In this document: positions 26,582-35,349 of the stretch, piece by piece
Position numbering within the stretch: position 1 is the stretch's first letter
How the letters are laid out: every line of letters begins with the position of its first letter
DNA from: a bacterium
Lineage (GTDB): Bacteria; UBA10199; 2-02-FULL-44-16; JAAZCA01
Assembly: GCA_041648665.1 (NCBI GenBank)
Contig: JBAZOP010000025.1
Location: forward strand, 1 to 36,934
Length of the DNA stretch: 36,934 bases
Reading direction: 5' to 3'
Position numbers and translations under genes: made by a program
The notes under the pieces: model-generated
The model's database searches: none
Told to the model about the DNA's origin: nothing
The model's input: the letters and a program-made list of their open reading frames with translations, nothing else

Positions 26582-27642
26582 TTCCGCACCCCCGCGAGTT
26601 GTCTCTCCATCGAGTACGGTAGCCTGCCGGGGCTGATGTCTATGGTCTGCGCGTCATGGTTGTACTTCACCGACCGTATCTCCCATGTATCGACCTCGTT
26701 CGAGACGTACACCTCAGACGGTGATGCCTTCGCGCTCACCAATCCCGCTATGTGGATGACCTGCCCGGGGAACACCTCGGATATCGGGACTTCCGCCCCG
26801 CCGAGTGACCACACCTTGGATACGGTGACCCCACCCGTAGCACCGAGAACTTTGTGGCGGTTCAGCGAGGCGAGTGCCGCCGTCAACGCCTGCGCCCCGC
26901 TCATATTGTCCGAGTAGGACTCGATGAGGTTGGTTATCGGGTAGGCAGTATCCGTGTCGGCCTGGAAGCTCCTCTGCACCACACCATCATCATCGCGGTA
27001 GGAGTAGCAGACGAGGTTTGAAAACTCCTCAAGGTCTGTCCTGAGTGACCCGGTGCAGTATTCGGTGGAGGTCTCAAGCGTGGCGGCTGTCTCTTTGGGG
27101 ACGAAGTACAGGGCTTTGTTGCGGACGTAGAAGTTGTAGATGTCCTGGTTGTACTCTATGATGCGGTCGAGCGCATCTCGCATATACGACCACGGCACAA
27201 GCTCCAAGATGCCGGGGATGGTGTAGTCCCCCGTGTCCACCTTGCCCTCGCTTATCCAATCGATGACCTCGTCGTGGTCTAGGATGTGGTCGTTTATGTA
27301 AGTCGAGCCTTTCTCGTTCGAGAGGTTGGCGGCGACTACCAGTTGGTTAAACTTGCTGACGTATCCCACACAGTCCACCCGTATCCCCGAGGAGTCCCCC
27401 CAGTACCTTTCCATGCCGTAGATGTAACCGCTCCACACGTTCACGGCGCGGTCGTTATATACCTCGACTTGGTTATAGACGTCCGCCCACCTGTGGGGAT
27501 AGTGGTACTCCGTGGGGACGTCGAAGGTGCAGGATATCATGCCCCCCGGTATCTCACTTGAGAAGGTGAGCCCCATGTACTCGTTACCCTCCCAGGAGAC
27601 GAACCGTTTGGAGCCGTGAGGGTCTAGGATTTCTATGTTCAC
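26578..27642 (-). CDS. Tail hub-like protein
   Basis: A 354-residue protein from GTG 27642 (GGGAG 8 bases upstream). It begins MNIEILDPHGSKRFVSWEG, contains GGMISCTFDVPTEYHYPHRW, YNDRAVNVWSGYIYGM and a long beta-rich middle (VGYVSKFNQLV). This pattern is like the siphovirus tail proteins that form the gp27-like hub below the distal tail ring. It follows the distal tail gene, as in other siphoviruses. It probably links the tail tube to the tip. Confidence 0.65.
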   Translation of the reverse strand: MNIEILDPHGSKRFVSWEGNEYMGLTFSSEIPGGMISCTFDVPTEYHYPHRWADVYNQVEVYNDRAVNVWSGYIYGMERYWGDSSGIRVDCVGYVSKFNQLVVAANLSNEKGSTYINDHILDHDEVIDWISEGKVDTGDYTIPGILELVPWSYMRDALDRIIEYNQDIYNFYVRNKALYFVPKETAATLETSTEYCTGSLRTDLEEFSNLVCYSYRDDDGVVQRSFQADTDTAYPITNLIESYSDNMSGAQALTAALASLNRHKVLGATGGVTVSKVWSLGGAEVPISEVFPGQVIHIAGLVSAKASPSEVYVSNEVDTWEIRSVKYNHDAQTIDISPGRLPYSMERQLAGVRK

Positions 27643-27655
27643 GGAAGGTTCTCCC

Positions 27656-30061
27656 CTATGGTGCGAGTAGGAATCGTGGACGGTACTTTATGCTGACGTC
27701 CGCGAGGAACACCCCCGCCTCGTTATACAAATACTGGGAGCGCATGAGGATGGCGAGGTTGCTGCCTTCTTGTGGGTCGAGGTGGAACCTGCGGGAGACG
27801 GACGCCCCCGAGAACCAAGCGGCTTTGTCGATACTCCCGTCATCAGACATCATTACCCCCGGCATCTCACTCTGGCAGTCGATGATGTAGTGGAGGTTCG
27901 TCTCCGCACCGGGGATAGCGCAGTAGCCGTTGTCGATGGGTAGTAAAACCAGGTCATCTAACGACATCGGCGTTGAGCCTGAGTCCAGTCCCTCTATGTC
28001 CATGCTGAACTCCTGGTCGAACAGGGTGATGTCGGCGTTGTCGGATATTCGGACATTGGGTATCTCAAATGCAGCGGGAGCGTCCACATACCTCCACACG
28101 TTGTAAACCGCTATCTCTTGCGCCGAGGCTATCCCCTCTAGCGGCGTGATGTCGCTGGCTCCGTCCGAGAGGTTCCCCTGCAAGCCGAACTCAAGGTCTG
28201 ACTCCGAGGCGGCGAGCTTCATGTGACAGAAGGGCTTGACGAAGCCGTTGATGGTATCAAGGTCGAAGGAGGTGGTGAGGACGTTCGGGGCGGAGGCGGG
28301 ACGCATACGTATGTGGTCGAGGTAGACGGCGTCATAAAAATATCGCCAAGGTTGCTCAAATGGATGTATGGCCCTCCCCGACATCGAGAACTTAACTTTT
28401 ACAAAGACCGTCCCCGCAGGCCAGTCGAGGGAATCTATGGCAATCGTTTCCTTGCGGTAATTCCAGACTGCGATATCGGTGTCGAAGACCGTCAGGCGGT
28501 CGGGGGCAGTAGCACCGTGTCCAGCGTCATAACAAAACACCTCCACGAGAAGCCTTCCGTATCCCGCTGTTTGATAGAGCTTATACCAGAATGAAAGTAC
28601 ATAATCCGCCACGCCCATGCCGTTCACGGCCTCTTCTTCGGAGAGGATGGTGTTCGTGCGAGTAGTGGTGAAATCAGCCACGCCGCTCCATAGGGCATAG
28701 TCCCCATATTTCGCATCGGTGACGGCGAAGATGTACCCGTTGGTGTCCCTTGCCTCCGTCCATCCCGTGAAGTTGGGGAGGATGGCAGAACCTGTCCAGT
28801 CCTCGAAACCGCCGTACCAAGCCGCCCCGGACATCAGTATCTCATCCGAGAGAACCTGCGTCCTGTAATCGTTCTGGTTAGCCAGCCACCCATATGCCAC
28901 CGTCCCCGATGCCGCCGCACCGTAGGGGACGAAGTCGTCACTATAATTCTTGCGCCCCCCGATGTATATCCCCATCGTCTGGTCGAGGCCGTCCTCCAGC
29001 TTGTTTATGTAGATATCACAAGGGGCAGGGACATCGCCCGAGACGGCGGTGGAGGGGATGCAGATACCGAGGGGGTTGGAGAGGACATGACCCGAGAGGT
29101 ACTCGGAGCAGGTGAAGATAATGGCGTCGACGTAGTAGACCTCATCGTCCCCGGCGTTGTCGCCGTTGCACCTGAAGCGGATTTTGCACTTGGCTGCGTC
29201 TGCATCCCAGTCGTTCCCGCCCGTGCCGTCGGGGTACATGATATCGGTGAAAGAATACCAGTTGTCCAGGGCGGTGACGGTGGGGGTAAAGGTGTTAGTC
29301 GTGCCGATGACGTTCCCCGCGTCATACTGGTCTATCTCGCAGGTGAGCTTGTCGAGCGTCCCCGACTCCTGGTTGTAGCAGAAGAATATACAATAATGCT
29401 TGTCCTTGTCGATGGTGATGTAGTCGGTGGTCTCAAGCTCCGCATCCGCATCTCGGGAGGTGAGGTTGACCGAGGCCAGACCCATGAGGAAGTCCCCCGC
29501 GTCGGTGTCCTGGGTGACATGGGCGTTGGCGTCTCCCTCGGTCTTCGTCCAGTCGGCTATGGGTTCACCTCCACCGCCTGCGGATTCCATGCCCCAGTTG
29601 GGTACGAGGTTGGAGACGGGGGAGATGGTCTGCTCGGCGCCCCATGCGAACGGGTCGGCCATGAGCGTGATGGTGAAGGGGTAGACGGTGAGCTGGTCGC
29701 GGTACGCCTTGGACAGGTAGGTCTGTGCCTCGGCGGTGTCGTAGGGGTAAGTGCGGTAATAGATGGGGCCGGTGGCCCCCTCGGGCTGCCACTTGAGGAT
29801 GTTCTTCTTGGTGATCTCCGCTATGACCGCCCTCAGGTTATCGTCTAAGTCTGCTTTTGTCGCGCCCGTGACCTTGAGGGCCAGGTCGACGGGTATCAGC
29901 TCATATTTGCCGGTGATGTAGTTGCTGCCGTCGGCGGTGATATTTCCCGCCCATATGGAATTTCGGGAGGGGAGGGGGATATGGGTGCCGTCCTCCAGAT
30001 AGGAGGAGATATCGAGCGAGGTGGCGAGCGCGGGGGTGACGAATTCGAGTGTGTTGGCCAT
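27656..30061 (-). CDS. Distal tail-like protein with inserted sugar-binding domains
   Basis: An 801-residue protein. The first 150 residues and the last 150 look like a Dit-type tail protein (SRNSIWAGNITADGSNYITG; GLDSGSTPMSLDDLVLLPID). Inserted are two jelly-roll, carbohydrate-binding-like domains, with NLVPNWGMESAGGGGEPIAD near residue 150 and AAWYGGFEDWTGSAILPNFT near residue 410. Such domains on the tail tip bind surface sugars in adsorption. ATG overlaps the tape measure stop (TGATG). Domain borders are approximate. Confidence 0.7.
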   Translation of the reverse strand: MANTLEFVTPALATSLDISSYLEDGTHIPLPSRNSIWAGNITADGSNYITGKYELIPVDLALKVTGATKADLDDNLRAVIAEITKKNILKWQPEGATGPIYYRTYPYDTAEAQTYLSKAYRDQLTVYPFTITLMADPFAWGAEQTISPVSNLVPNWGMESAGGGGEPIADWTKTEGDANAHVTQDTDAGDFLMGLASVNLTSRDADAELETTDYITIDKDKHYCIFFCYNQESGTLDKLTCEIDQYDAGNVIGTTNTFTPTVTALDNWYSFTDIMYPDGTGGNDWDADAAKCKIRFRCNGDNAGDDEVYYVDAIIFTCSEYLSGHVLSNPLGICIPSTAVSGDVPAPCDIYINKLEDGLDQTMGIYIGGRKNYSDDFVPYGAAASGTVAYGWLANQNDYRTQVLSDEILMSGAAWYGGFEDWTGSAILPNFTGWTEARDTNGYIFAVTDAKYGDYALWSGVADFTTTRTNTILSEEEAVNGMGVADYVLSFWYKLYQTAGYGRLLVEVFCYDAGHGATAPDRLTVFDTDIAVWNYRKETIAIDSLDWPAGTVFVKVKFSMSGRAIHPFEQPWRYFYDAVYLDHIRMRPASAPNVLTTSFDLDTINGFVKPFCHMKLAASESDLEFGLQGNLSDGASDITPLEGIASAQEIAVYNVWRYVDAPAAFEIPNVRISDNADITLFDQEFSMDIEGLDSGSTPMSLDDLVLLPIDNGYCAIPGAETNLHYIIDCQSEMPGVMMSDDGSIDKAAWFSGASVSRRFHLDPQEGSNLAILMRSQYLYNEAGVFLADVSIKYRPRFLLAP

Positions 30062-32490
30062 CAGTGTGTCGCCTCCATCATCGCTGCCTCCTGTGTTTTA
30101 CGCACCGCCCATGCCTCGAACTGCTGGGGGTCACGGACGCCAGGGAGGTTGAGGTTGGTGATGTTAAAGATGGCACCCCCGGGGACTTTGCCCGTGGCGT
30201 TTATGGTCTGCAGTACCGGGAGGGTCCTGGCGTTCACAGATGTGGCCCGGGTGACGTGCTCGCCCCTTTCCAGGATGGCCGGGACCTCGTTGGGGGCGAG
30301 ATAGCCGGAATGAGCCCGGATAGTGGCGATGCCTCCTCCGTGCATGATGAGGCCGCCTTTGTGCGGTATCAAGGTGTCCGCTACATCTTCCCCGATGCTC
30401 TGCACAATACGCCGGATATAGAGGGGGTGGCCGTCAAGCCAGGCCTGCAGACCGCCTATCTCCGTGCGGGTTATACTACTCACTTCGCTCATGGCCGGGC
30501 CAGCGCCCTCGACCATGGTGGCTATGGCTGATTTTACTTCCCCGACGGTGAGGCCGGTCAGGCTGGCTATCGCCTGATAGTCCGCCTCGCTGAGCGTGCC
30601 CAGATCCCCCCCGACCTTGGCGACGTATTCGGTAAGTACCTTGCCGAATTCCTTGGCTTCCTCATCGGTCATATCCACAGTCTCGCGGATTTTGCCGATG
30701 GCCCCGTCGAGCATCCAGCCAAGAGTCTGAAGGATTTCAGGGGAGGCCCCTTCAAACTCTTCCAATATGGTCTTCGGGATATTGCCCCCTTCGGCCACCA
30801 TATTGGCGCCGTGGGTCTTGAAGTTATCCTCCATCTGTTGCAGGTCGATTTCGGTCCCCTCGGCCACCAGGTCCATATATTTTTTATGGTCCTCGTAATA
30901 GGCGTTCACGTCTTCGATGTTGGTCTCGAGCGCTCCCCTCATGTGGTTTATGCGCTCATCGAGGTCGGCCATTTCCTCGTCGTTCAACCACCCCAGAGCC
31001 GCCATCTGTTCCTGGAAGATCTCCAGTTGGGCCAGGGTCTCCCGCCGCTCGGTGCGGGTCAGGTCCTCCCAAGCCGCCTCGATATTGTCGAGCGTTCCCT
31101 CCACCTCTTCGCCGGTTGTCTCCATGGTGGAAGCCCAGTATGCGACTCCCACGATGAGCGCTCCGCCGGCTACGAACATATTGCCGAGGCTCGCGGCTCC
31201 CGTGGCGGCGTCCCCGATACCCTTTGCCAGTTTCATGATCCCGCCGATTGCATCCGAGGCCCACGAGGCCAGCTTGATAGCGACGATGGCCCCCAGAGCT
31301 ATTTGGAACAGTCCTGCGTTCACGGCCAACTCCGCTATGGGGGTGAGGATGGAGACAAAGAGGTCGAGGAGGGGGACGGCCAGCGGGACGATGCTTTCGA
31401 GCGTATCTAAAAGACCTTCGGCCAAGATCCCGGCTAACTCGGCCAGGGCATCGATGAGCCCGCTTGACTCTATCTGATCCATGACCTCGCCGAAGATATC
31501 AGAGATACGGCTGATGATCTCGGAGATCACTGGGGAAAACTCCTCGGCGATATCCCCTACCAGCCGTGCCACGTCCGCCAAGAGGGGGGAGAGAGATTCA
31601 AAAGCCTCCATACCCGCAGAGGCTATATCTGCAAACGCTATCGCCACTTCAGAGAGGGCGCCCTTAAAAGAGTCACCGCCCACAAACTCGATGAGGTCCT
31701 CCAGGTAGGGCTTCATGATCGGCATGATAGTGGAGCCGATATCCGCGAGCCCCGCCGACCAAGCGTCCTTTAAGTTGGAGACCATGCCCTCCCAGGTCTG
31801 GGACATCTTCTCCATCGCTCCGCCATAACGCTCGTTCCAGATGGCGGAGAGGGTGGAGGCGATCATCTCCTGGTTGTTCTTATCGACCAGCGCCTTCTGC
31901 TGCTGGCCGTTTTTATCGACGTAGTTGAAGGCTATCTGGCTGCCTTCGGTGGTGGCCTTGATGCCGAACTCTTTAAGCCTCTCGAACTCCCCCATGGTGG
32001 CGTCGGCCAGGGCTTCGACGGCATCGTTCACGTCTTTACCGAGGGCGGCGGCGGTATCACCCAGGACCCCCATGTAGTCCTCTGCGGCGAAGCCGTAAGC
32101 CTCCAGCTTGGTCGCCGCCTCCATGAGGCCCGAAAGCTCGAAGGGCGTCTTCTGCGCGAAATCCCGCAGCCATTCCAGCTTCTCGGTGGCGGTCTCGGCG
32201 GACCCGGTGACGGTCTCCAGGATGGCCGAGTAGCGCTCGACCTGCCCCGCGCCTTCCAGCATCCCCTTCCCGAGCAACACTATGCCGGTGCCCATGGCGG
32301 CGAAACCTACGGCGGCGGCCTTGGCGATATTGGCGAAGACACGCCCGTAATGGCGGTCCATATCGGTGCCGGACCGCTCTACCTTATTCTCGAAGTCCTC
32401 TATGTCCTTCTCCGGCTTCCGCAAGTCATCCGCCATGGAGGACTTGGCGCCGATGAGGACGAACAGTTTATCTACGGCGTCTCCGAACAT
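30061..32490 (-). CDS. Tail tape measure protein
   Basis: An 809-residue protein. It opens MFGDAVDKLFVLIGAKSSM, with an early hydrophobic segment (AAVGFAAMGTGIVLLGKGML), the tape-measure block LRDFAQKTPFELSGLMEAAT, YGFAAEDYMGVLGDTAAALG, a second hydrophobic region (FVAGGALIVGVAYWAS) and coiled-coil stretches. Its length sets the tail length. It follows the chaperone pair and overlaps the fused product by 19 bases. GGGAGG lies 4 bases upstream. Confidence 0.92.
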   Translation of the reverse strand: MFGDAVDKLFVLIGAKSSMADDLRKPEKDIEDFENKVERSGTDMDRHYGRVFANIAKAAAVGFAAMGTGIVLLGKGMLEGAGQVERYSAILETVTGSAETATEKLEWLRDFAQKTPFELSGLMEAATKLEAYGFAAEDYMGVLGDTAAALGKDVNDAVEALADATMGEFERLKEFGIKATTEGSQIAFNYVDKNGQQQKALVDKNNQEMIASTLSAIWNERYGGAMEKMSQTWEGMVSNLKDAWSAGLADIGSTIMPIMKPYLEDLIEFVGGDSFKGALSEVAIAFADIASAGMEAFESLSPLLADVARLVGDIAEEFSPVISEIISRISDIFGEVMDQIESSGLIDALAELAGILAEGLLDTLESIVPLAVPLLDLFVSILTPIAELAVNAGLFQIALGAIVAIKLASWASDAIGGIMKLAKGIGDAATGAASLGNMFVAGGALIVGVAYWASTMETTGEEVEGTLDNIEAAWEDLTRTERRETLAQLEIFQEQMAALGWLNDEEMADLDERINHMRGALETNIEDVNAYYEDHKKYMDLVAEGTEIDLQQMEDNFKTHGANMVAEGGNIPKTILEEFEGASPEILQTLGWMLDGAIGKIRETVDMTDEEAKEFGKVLTEYVAKVGGDLGTLSEADYQAIASLTGLTVGEVKSAIATMVEGAGPAMSEVSSITRTEIGGLQAWLDGHPLYIRRIVQSIGEDVADTLIPHKGGLIMHGGGIATIRAHSGYLAPNEVPAILERGEHVTRATSVNARTLPVLQTINATGKVPGGAIFNITNLNLPGVRDPQQFEAWAVRKTQEAAMMEATH

Positions 32491-33130
32491 GTAACCTCCC
32501 CACCGAGTAGGGCGTTAAGGGCGATGAACATCTGCTGCATCTCCTCCGGGGTCTGCTTGGCGGGCCTCTCAGTCGTCCACGGCATATAGCGGTCCATCCA
32601 TTCCCCGAGTGTCGGGGGTGTTTCGCTGTAGATGGAGCTGAGGACCCAGGGGGTGAGGGCGGCCCGGACATCCTTTATGCGCTCGGCCTTGCGGTGATGC
32701 CCGGCCAGGGCGTCGAATTCCCGCATGGTAAGCGACCAGAATTCGTCCGGGGAAAGGCCGAGTTCGATTACCCCGACTGACCAGAGGGCTAGCCAGTCGG
32801 TCCGGTAGGGGTGGGCTCCCCGGCCTCCCCTTCGGCTCCCCCCTTGGGCTGGGATGCCCTGATGGTCTCGGCCATCTTCTCGATCACCGATGATGTGGCG
32901 ACCATGAGTTCCCCGGCCTGCTCCAGGGTGATCTCGGGGTGATGTTTTCTCAGCATGCACCAGAAGAGCAGCCGGTCCTCGGTCGAGGTGGCCACGTAAT
33001 CCGGGTCGTTCATCACCTCGTAGAAGTTCTTCCCGCTCTTTTCCTCGAACAGGCACTGGGCGTTGAGGTCGAGCCTCAGCTTGTAGGTCACCTCATCGAT
33101 GGTCATCTCTGTGTCGCGCGGTGAGTACAT
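32472..33130 (-). CDS. Tail assembly chaperone, -1 frameshift fusion (GT-like)
   Basis: A -1 ribosomal shift at 32843-32837 joins the first frame to a second one. The second half, TDWLALWSVGVIELGLSPDE, FWSLTMREFDALAGHHRKAE, is the typical T part of the G/GT chaperones, which bind the tape measure as the tail tube is built. It overlaps the tape measure start by 19 bases. Shift direction and frame agree exactly with the slippery site. Total product about 218 residues. Confidence 0.8.
32789..33130 (-). CDS. Tail assembly chaperone, unshifted product (G-like)
   Basis: A 113-residue protein from ATG 33130 (AAGGGGGGACA upstream). DEVTYKLRLDLNAQCLFEEK, then DRLLFWCMLRKHHPEITLEQ, the usual form of the first chaperone. 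It ends in a Gly/Pro/Thr-rich tail just past the slippery site. It sits between the tail tube and tape measure genes as expected. Confidence 0.8.
   Translation of the reverse strand: MYSPRDTEMTIDEVTYKLRLDLNAQCLFEEKSGKNFYEVMNDPDYVATSTEDRLLFWCMLRKHHPEITLEQAGELMVATSSVIEKMAETIRASQPKGGAEGEAGEPTPTGPTG
32837..32843 (-). promoter_or_regulatory. Slippery heptamer GGGGGGA for -1 frameshift
   Basis: In zero frame the site reads G GGG GGA, the X XXY YYZ form used by tail chaperone genes. After a -1 shift the frame is open to 32472; without it, translation stops at 32789. Confidence 0.85.
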
Positions 33131-33151
33131 TGTCCCCCCTTTAGGATAGGA

Positions 33152-33176
33152 GGGGCCGCCCGGGATGAGCGGCCCC
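33152..33176 (-). terminator. GC hairpin after the tail tube gene
   Basis: Perfect 8-bp stem GGGGCCGC/GCGGCCCC with a 9-base loop, just past the stop of the tail tube gene. Only a weak pyrimidine tract follows, so it probably lowers rather than ends transcription, keeping the tube protein more abundant than the chaperones. Confidence 0.45.
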
Positions 33177-33190
33177 TGTTCTGACCTGTC

Positions 33191-33910
33191 TTATGCGTTC
33201 TGGATATGGAGCGTGTAGACGACGGCCACCTTACCGGCCTCCTGGACGGTCAGGGTGTCGGTATGGAAGCTGGCGTCATCGATGGCGATCTCGCTGGAGT
33301 CCACCGTCGAGGTCAGCGTCTGCGAACCGCCGTTGCCGTCTACCAGGGTGCAGGTACCAGCCGCGAAGGTGGCGTTGACGTGATAGGTGACGGCTGCCGC
33401 AGCGGTGACCACTACGTACTCGCGGGTGCCGGCGGCGAAGACCGGGAAGAGCGTGGCCGCTCCGACATCGTCCGTCACGGTTAGGACGGTGATGTTGTTG
33501 GAGGCAGTCAGCGCGAGCACCGGCTTGCCCGTGATGGAGAGGCTCGCCGAGAAGGGCACCTTGCCGTTGATCGGGAAGTCGCCGATCTTGCACTCCTCCA
33601 CGTAAGCCGTGAAGGTGAAGGTGGTGGCGAAGGCCGCAGGGAGGGTTATCACGAATACCCCCGTGCCCCTCGTGAGCTGCAGGGCCTGCAGGGCTATCTG
33701 CCCCGTGGCATCGGTCGGCAGGAAGTTGCCCGAGATGGGCACCGCCCCAGCATCGAGCATCCCGGCCACCCTCTCGCGAAATGCGTTAGCCGATGCGTGG
33801 TGAGACACATCGGCCATCTCTGTCCGCACGCTCACGCCGCCGATATTCTCCAGCTCGGCGATGGTGTCACCGTTGATCTTTATGGTCGTTCCGAAAGCAT
33901 GGGCTCCCAT
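33191..33910 (-). CDS. Major tail tube protein with C-terminal beta-sandwich
   Basis: A 239-residue protein with AAGGAGG upstream. The first 145 residues fit a tail tube protein (GTTIKINGDTIAELENIGGV, ADVSHHASANAFRERVAGML, NGKVPFSASLSITGKP). The last 95 residues are an extra Ig/cadherin-like beta domain (VTAAAAVTYHVNATFAAGTC, TLTSTVDSSEIAIDDASFHT). Such added domains decorate the tail outside in other phages. It is flanked by a terminator before and a hairpin after. Confidence 0.82.
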   Translation of the reverse strand: MGAHAFGTTIKINGDTIAELENIGGVSVRTEMADVSHHASANAFRERVAGMLDAGAVPISGNFLPTDATGQIALQALQLTRGTGVFVITLPAAFATTFTFTAYVEECKIGDFPINGKVPFSASLSITGKPVLALTASNNITVLTVTDDVGAATLFPVFAAGTREYVVVTAAAAVTYHVNATFAAGTCTLVDGNGGSQTLTSTVDSSEIAIDDASFHTDTLTVQEAGKVAVVYTLHIQNA

Positions 33911-33929
33911 TTCTATCTATCCTCCTTCA

Positions 33930-33955
33930 AATAAAAAGGCCGCCTTCTGCGGCCT
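33930..33955 (-). terminator. Rho-independent terminator upstream of the tail tube gene
   Basis: AGGCCGC-AGAAG-GCGGCCT followed directly by TTTTATTTG in the leftward direction; a 7-bp perfect stem. It lies between head-tail completion genes and the tail tube gene inside what should be one late transcript, so readthrough or a nearby promoter is needed. I found no good promoter between them. Confidence 0.75.
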
Positions 33956-34006
33956 ACGTCCGGGCCTTGAAGCCCTATATGTCAAAGCCTGTATAGCTCT
34001 TGTTTT

Positions 34007-34408
34007 TTAAGCCTCCGTGTGGGTGATGAGGAAGTCACAGGCCACCTGTTGCAGCTCTGCCTCATCGTCCCCCAGATCCACCATGTTCATGCAGAAGCAG
34101 GCCTCTATGGTCTCCGTCCCCATGGCCCCGGTGTAGCAGTCCAGCGCCTGGCGGAGGTCCTCGGCTAACTGCTTCGCTCCGAGATAGCCCGTTCCCCCGG
34201 CCCTCTTCTCCAGCGCCCAGCACGAGATCTGAAAGCGCGAATCGCTCTTACCCACCGGGCCGTCGTGGGTTGGCCAGGGGAGGCCCGATATGCGGGTGAC
34301 GGTCAGCGCCGGGAAGGTGGGTTCCTGGGGCAGCTTGCGGGGATGGACCCTGCCCCCCACGGCGGCGATGTTGGCGACAAGCCAGGTGTGCAGCTCGGTT
34401 TCTATCAC
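34007..34408 (-). CDS. Tail completion / terminator-like protein
   Basis: A 133-residue protein (MIETELHTWLVANIAAVGGR, FPALTVTRISGLPWPTHDGP, SRFQISCWALEKR) resembling the DUF3168/gp17-like tail completion family. Such proteins cap the tail tube and join it to the head. It overlaps the gp10-like gene by 4 bases (ATGA). Standard order before the tail tube gene. Confidence 0.65.
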   Translation of the reverse strand: MIETELHTWLVANIAAVGGRVHPRKLPQEPTFPALTVTRISGLPWPTHDGPVGKSDSRFQISCWALEKRAGGTGYLGAKQLAEDLRQALDCYTGAMGTETIEACFCMNMVDLGDDEAELQQVACDFLITHTEA

Positions 34409-34788
34409 AGCAGCTTCTCCAATGCCCTCTTTATCTCCCGCTTGACCTCGGCCTTATTCTCGTCTAAGGCTGGCCTCAAGTAGGCATGGGGCCCCTGGTT
34501 ATACTTGCGGCCCCGGGAATCCGTGCCCCTGAAACCAAACTCCATGCGGCGGGCGTACTCCACGTCGGTCCCCACCCGGACTACCGCCTCGTCCTTGCCC
34601 GAACTCTCGGACTCGATATGGATGGAACTGCGGAGGTTGCCCGTCTTATAGGGTGCCTTTCTCTTAGCCGAGTTCATCACCTTCATGGCCCCGACGGTGA
34701 CGGCGGCCTCCATCTTCGTATTGGCGCTATCCACTATCTTCTGGAACTTCTTTGAAAGGCCATCCGCGCCTTCGAGCTTCATCCCCAT
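34405..34788 (-). CDS. HK97 gp10-like head-tail protein
   Basis: A 127-residue protein from ATG 34788 (TAATG overlap with the previous stop). GADGLSKKFQKIVDSANTKM, SAKRKAPYKTGNLRSSI, VEYARRMEFGFRGTD and HAYLRPALDENK are the usual blocks of the HK97 gp10 family, which acts in head-tail joining. Longer upstream sequence in this frame is the shadow of the Lys-rich gene. Confidence 0.82.
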   Translation of the reverse strand: MGMKLEGADGLSKKFQKIVDSANTKMEAAVTVGAMKVMNSAKRKAPYKTGNLRSSIHIESESSGKDEAVVRVGTDVEYARRMEFGFRGTDSRGRKYNQGPHAYLRPALDENKAEVKREIKRALEKLL

Positions 34789-35009
34789 TACTTCGCCTTC
34801 TTCTTCGCTGCCTTCTTCGCCGGTTTCTTCGCGGGCGGCTTCGGCGGTTTTTCCTCTGCAGGTTTCTGCGGGGTGGGCCTGGTGGCTATCTCGGCCACGC
34901 CCATCCCGATATAGGCCTGGGCCAGCCACTTCGCCATCTTCACCTCTTCGCCCTTCTCGTAGCCCATGCCGTCGATGTACATGTTTTCCTTAAACCTTAT
35001 CTTCAGCAA
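34788..35009 (-). CDS. Small head-tail region protein with Lys/Pro tail
   Basis: A 73-residue protein from TTG 35009, with GGTGA 5 bases upstream. MLKIRFKENMYIDGMGYEKG is a short beta domain of the kind found in phage head genes; the C-terminal 28 residues are Lys/Pro/Ala only (PPKPPAKKPAKKAAKKKAK), highly basic and disordered. Possibly binds DNA or capsid. Function unknown. Confidence 0.55.
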   Translation of the reverse strand: MLKIRFKENMYIDGMGYEKGEEVKMAKWLAQAYIGMGVAEIATRPTPQKPAEEKPPKPPAKKPAKKAAKKKAK

Positions 35010-35349
35010 TCAGCTCACCCCCCTCCGGGAACCAGCACCGCCTCTGCTTCTCTGTCAGTAGGTTGTATTTCTCTACGACCGCCCTGGCCGCGTCCAGTTT
35101 GGCCTGCGGTATGGGGGCGGGTTCTAAGGCGTCCATCGTTTCTACAACTGGTGTACGGATTGATGCAGGCTCCCCCGGCTTTTCCTCTACCTCCGGGGCC
35201 AGCAGGTCGGTCAGCAGCATGGAGAAGATGCCGGTCTCGTCCGGCTCCTGGTTGATGTGTTGGGTGAAGCAGGGGTTGCCTTTGTCGTCTTCCCCCCATA
35301 CCCCCACCGTCGGGCCTATCTGCTCTACGCGGGTTATGCGGATTTCCAT
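34990..35349 (-). CDS. Hypothetical virion-region protein
   Basis: A 119-residue protein (MEIRITRVEQIGPTVGVWGE...). The C-terminal part has VVEKYNLLTEKQRRCWFPEG, which may be a short helix pair. It starts right after the preceding stop and overlaps the next gene by 20 bases. Its place suggests a head-tail connector or accessory protein; no family named. Confidence 0.5.
   Translation of the reverse strand: MEIRITRVEQIGPTVGVWGEDDKGNPCFTQHINQEPDETGIFSMLLTDLLAPEVEEKPGEPASIRTPVVETMDALEPAPIPQAKLDAARAVVEKYNLLTEKQRRCWFPEGGELIAEDKV

Noticed and set aside
33978..33986. TTGACA-like promoter before the tail tube gene
   Set aside because: No acceptable -10 box within 15-19 bases, and the terminator lies directly downstream.
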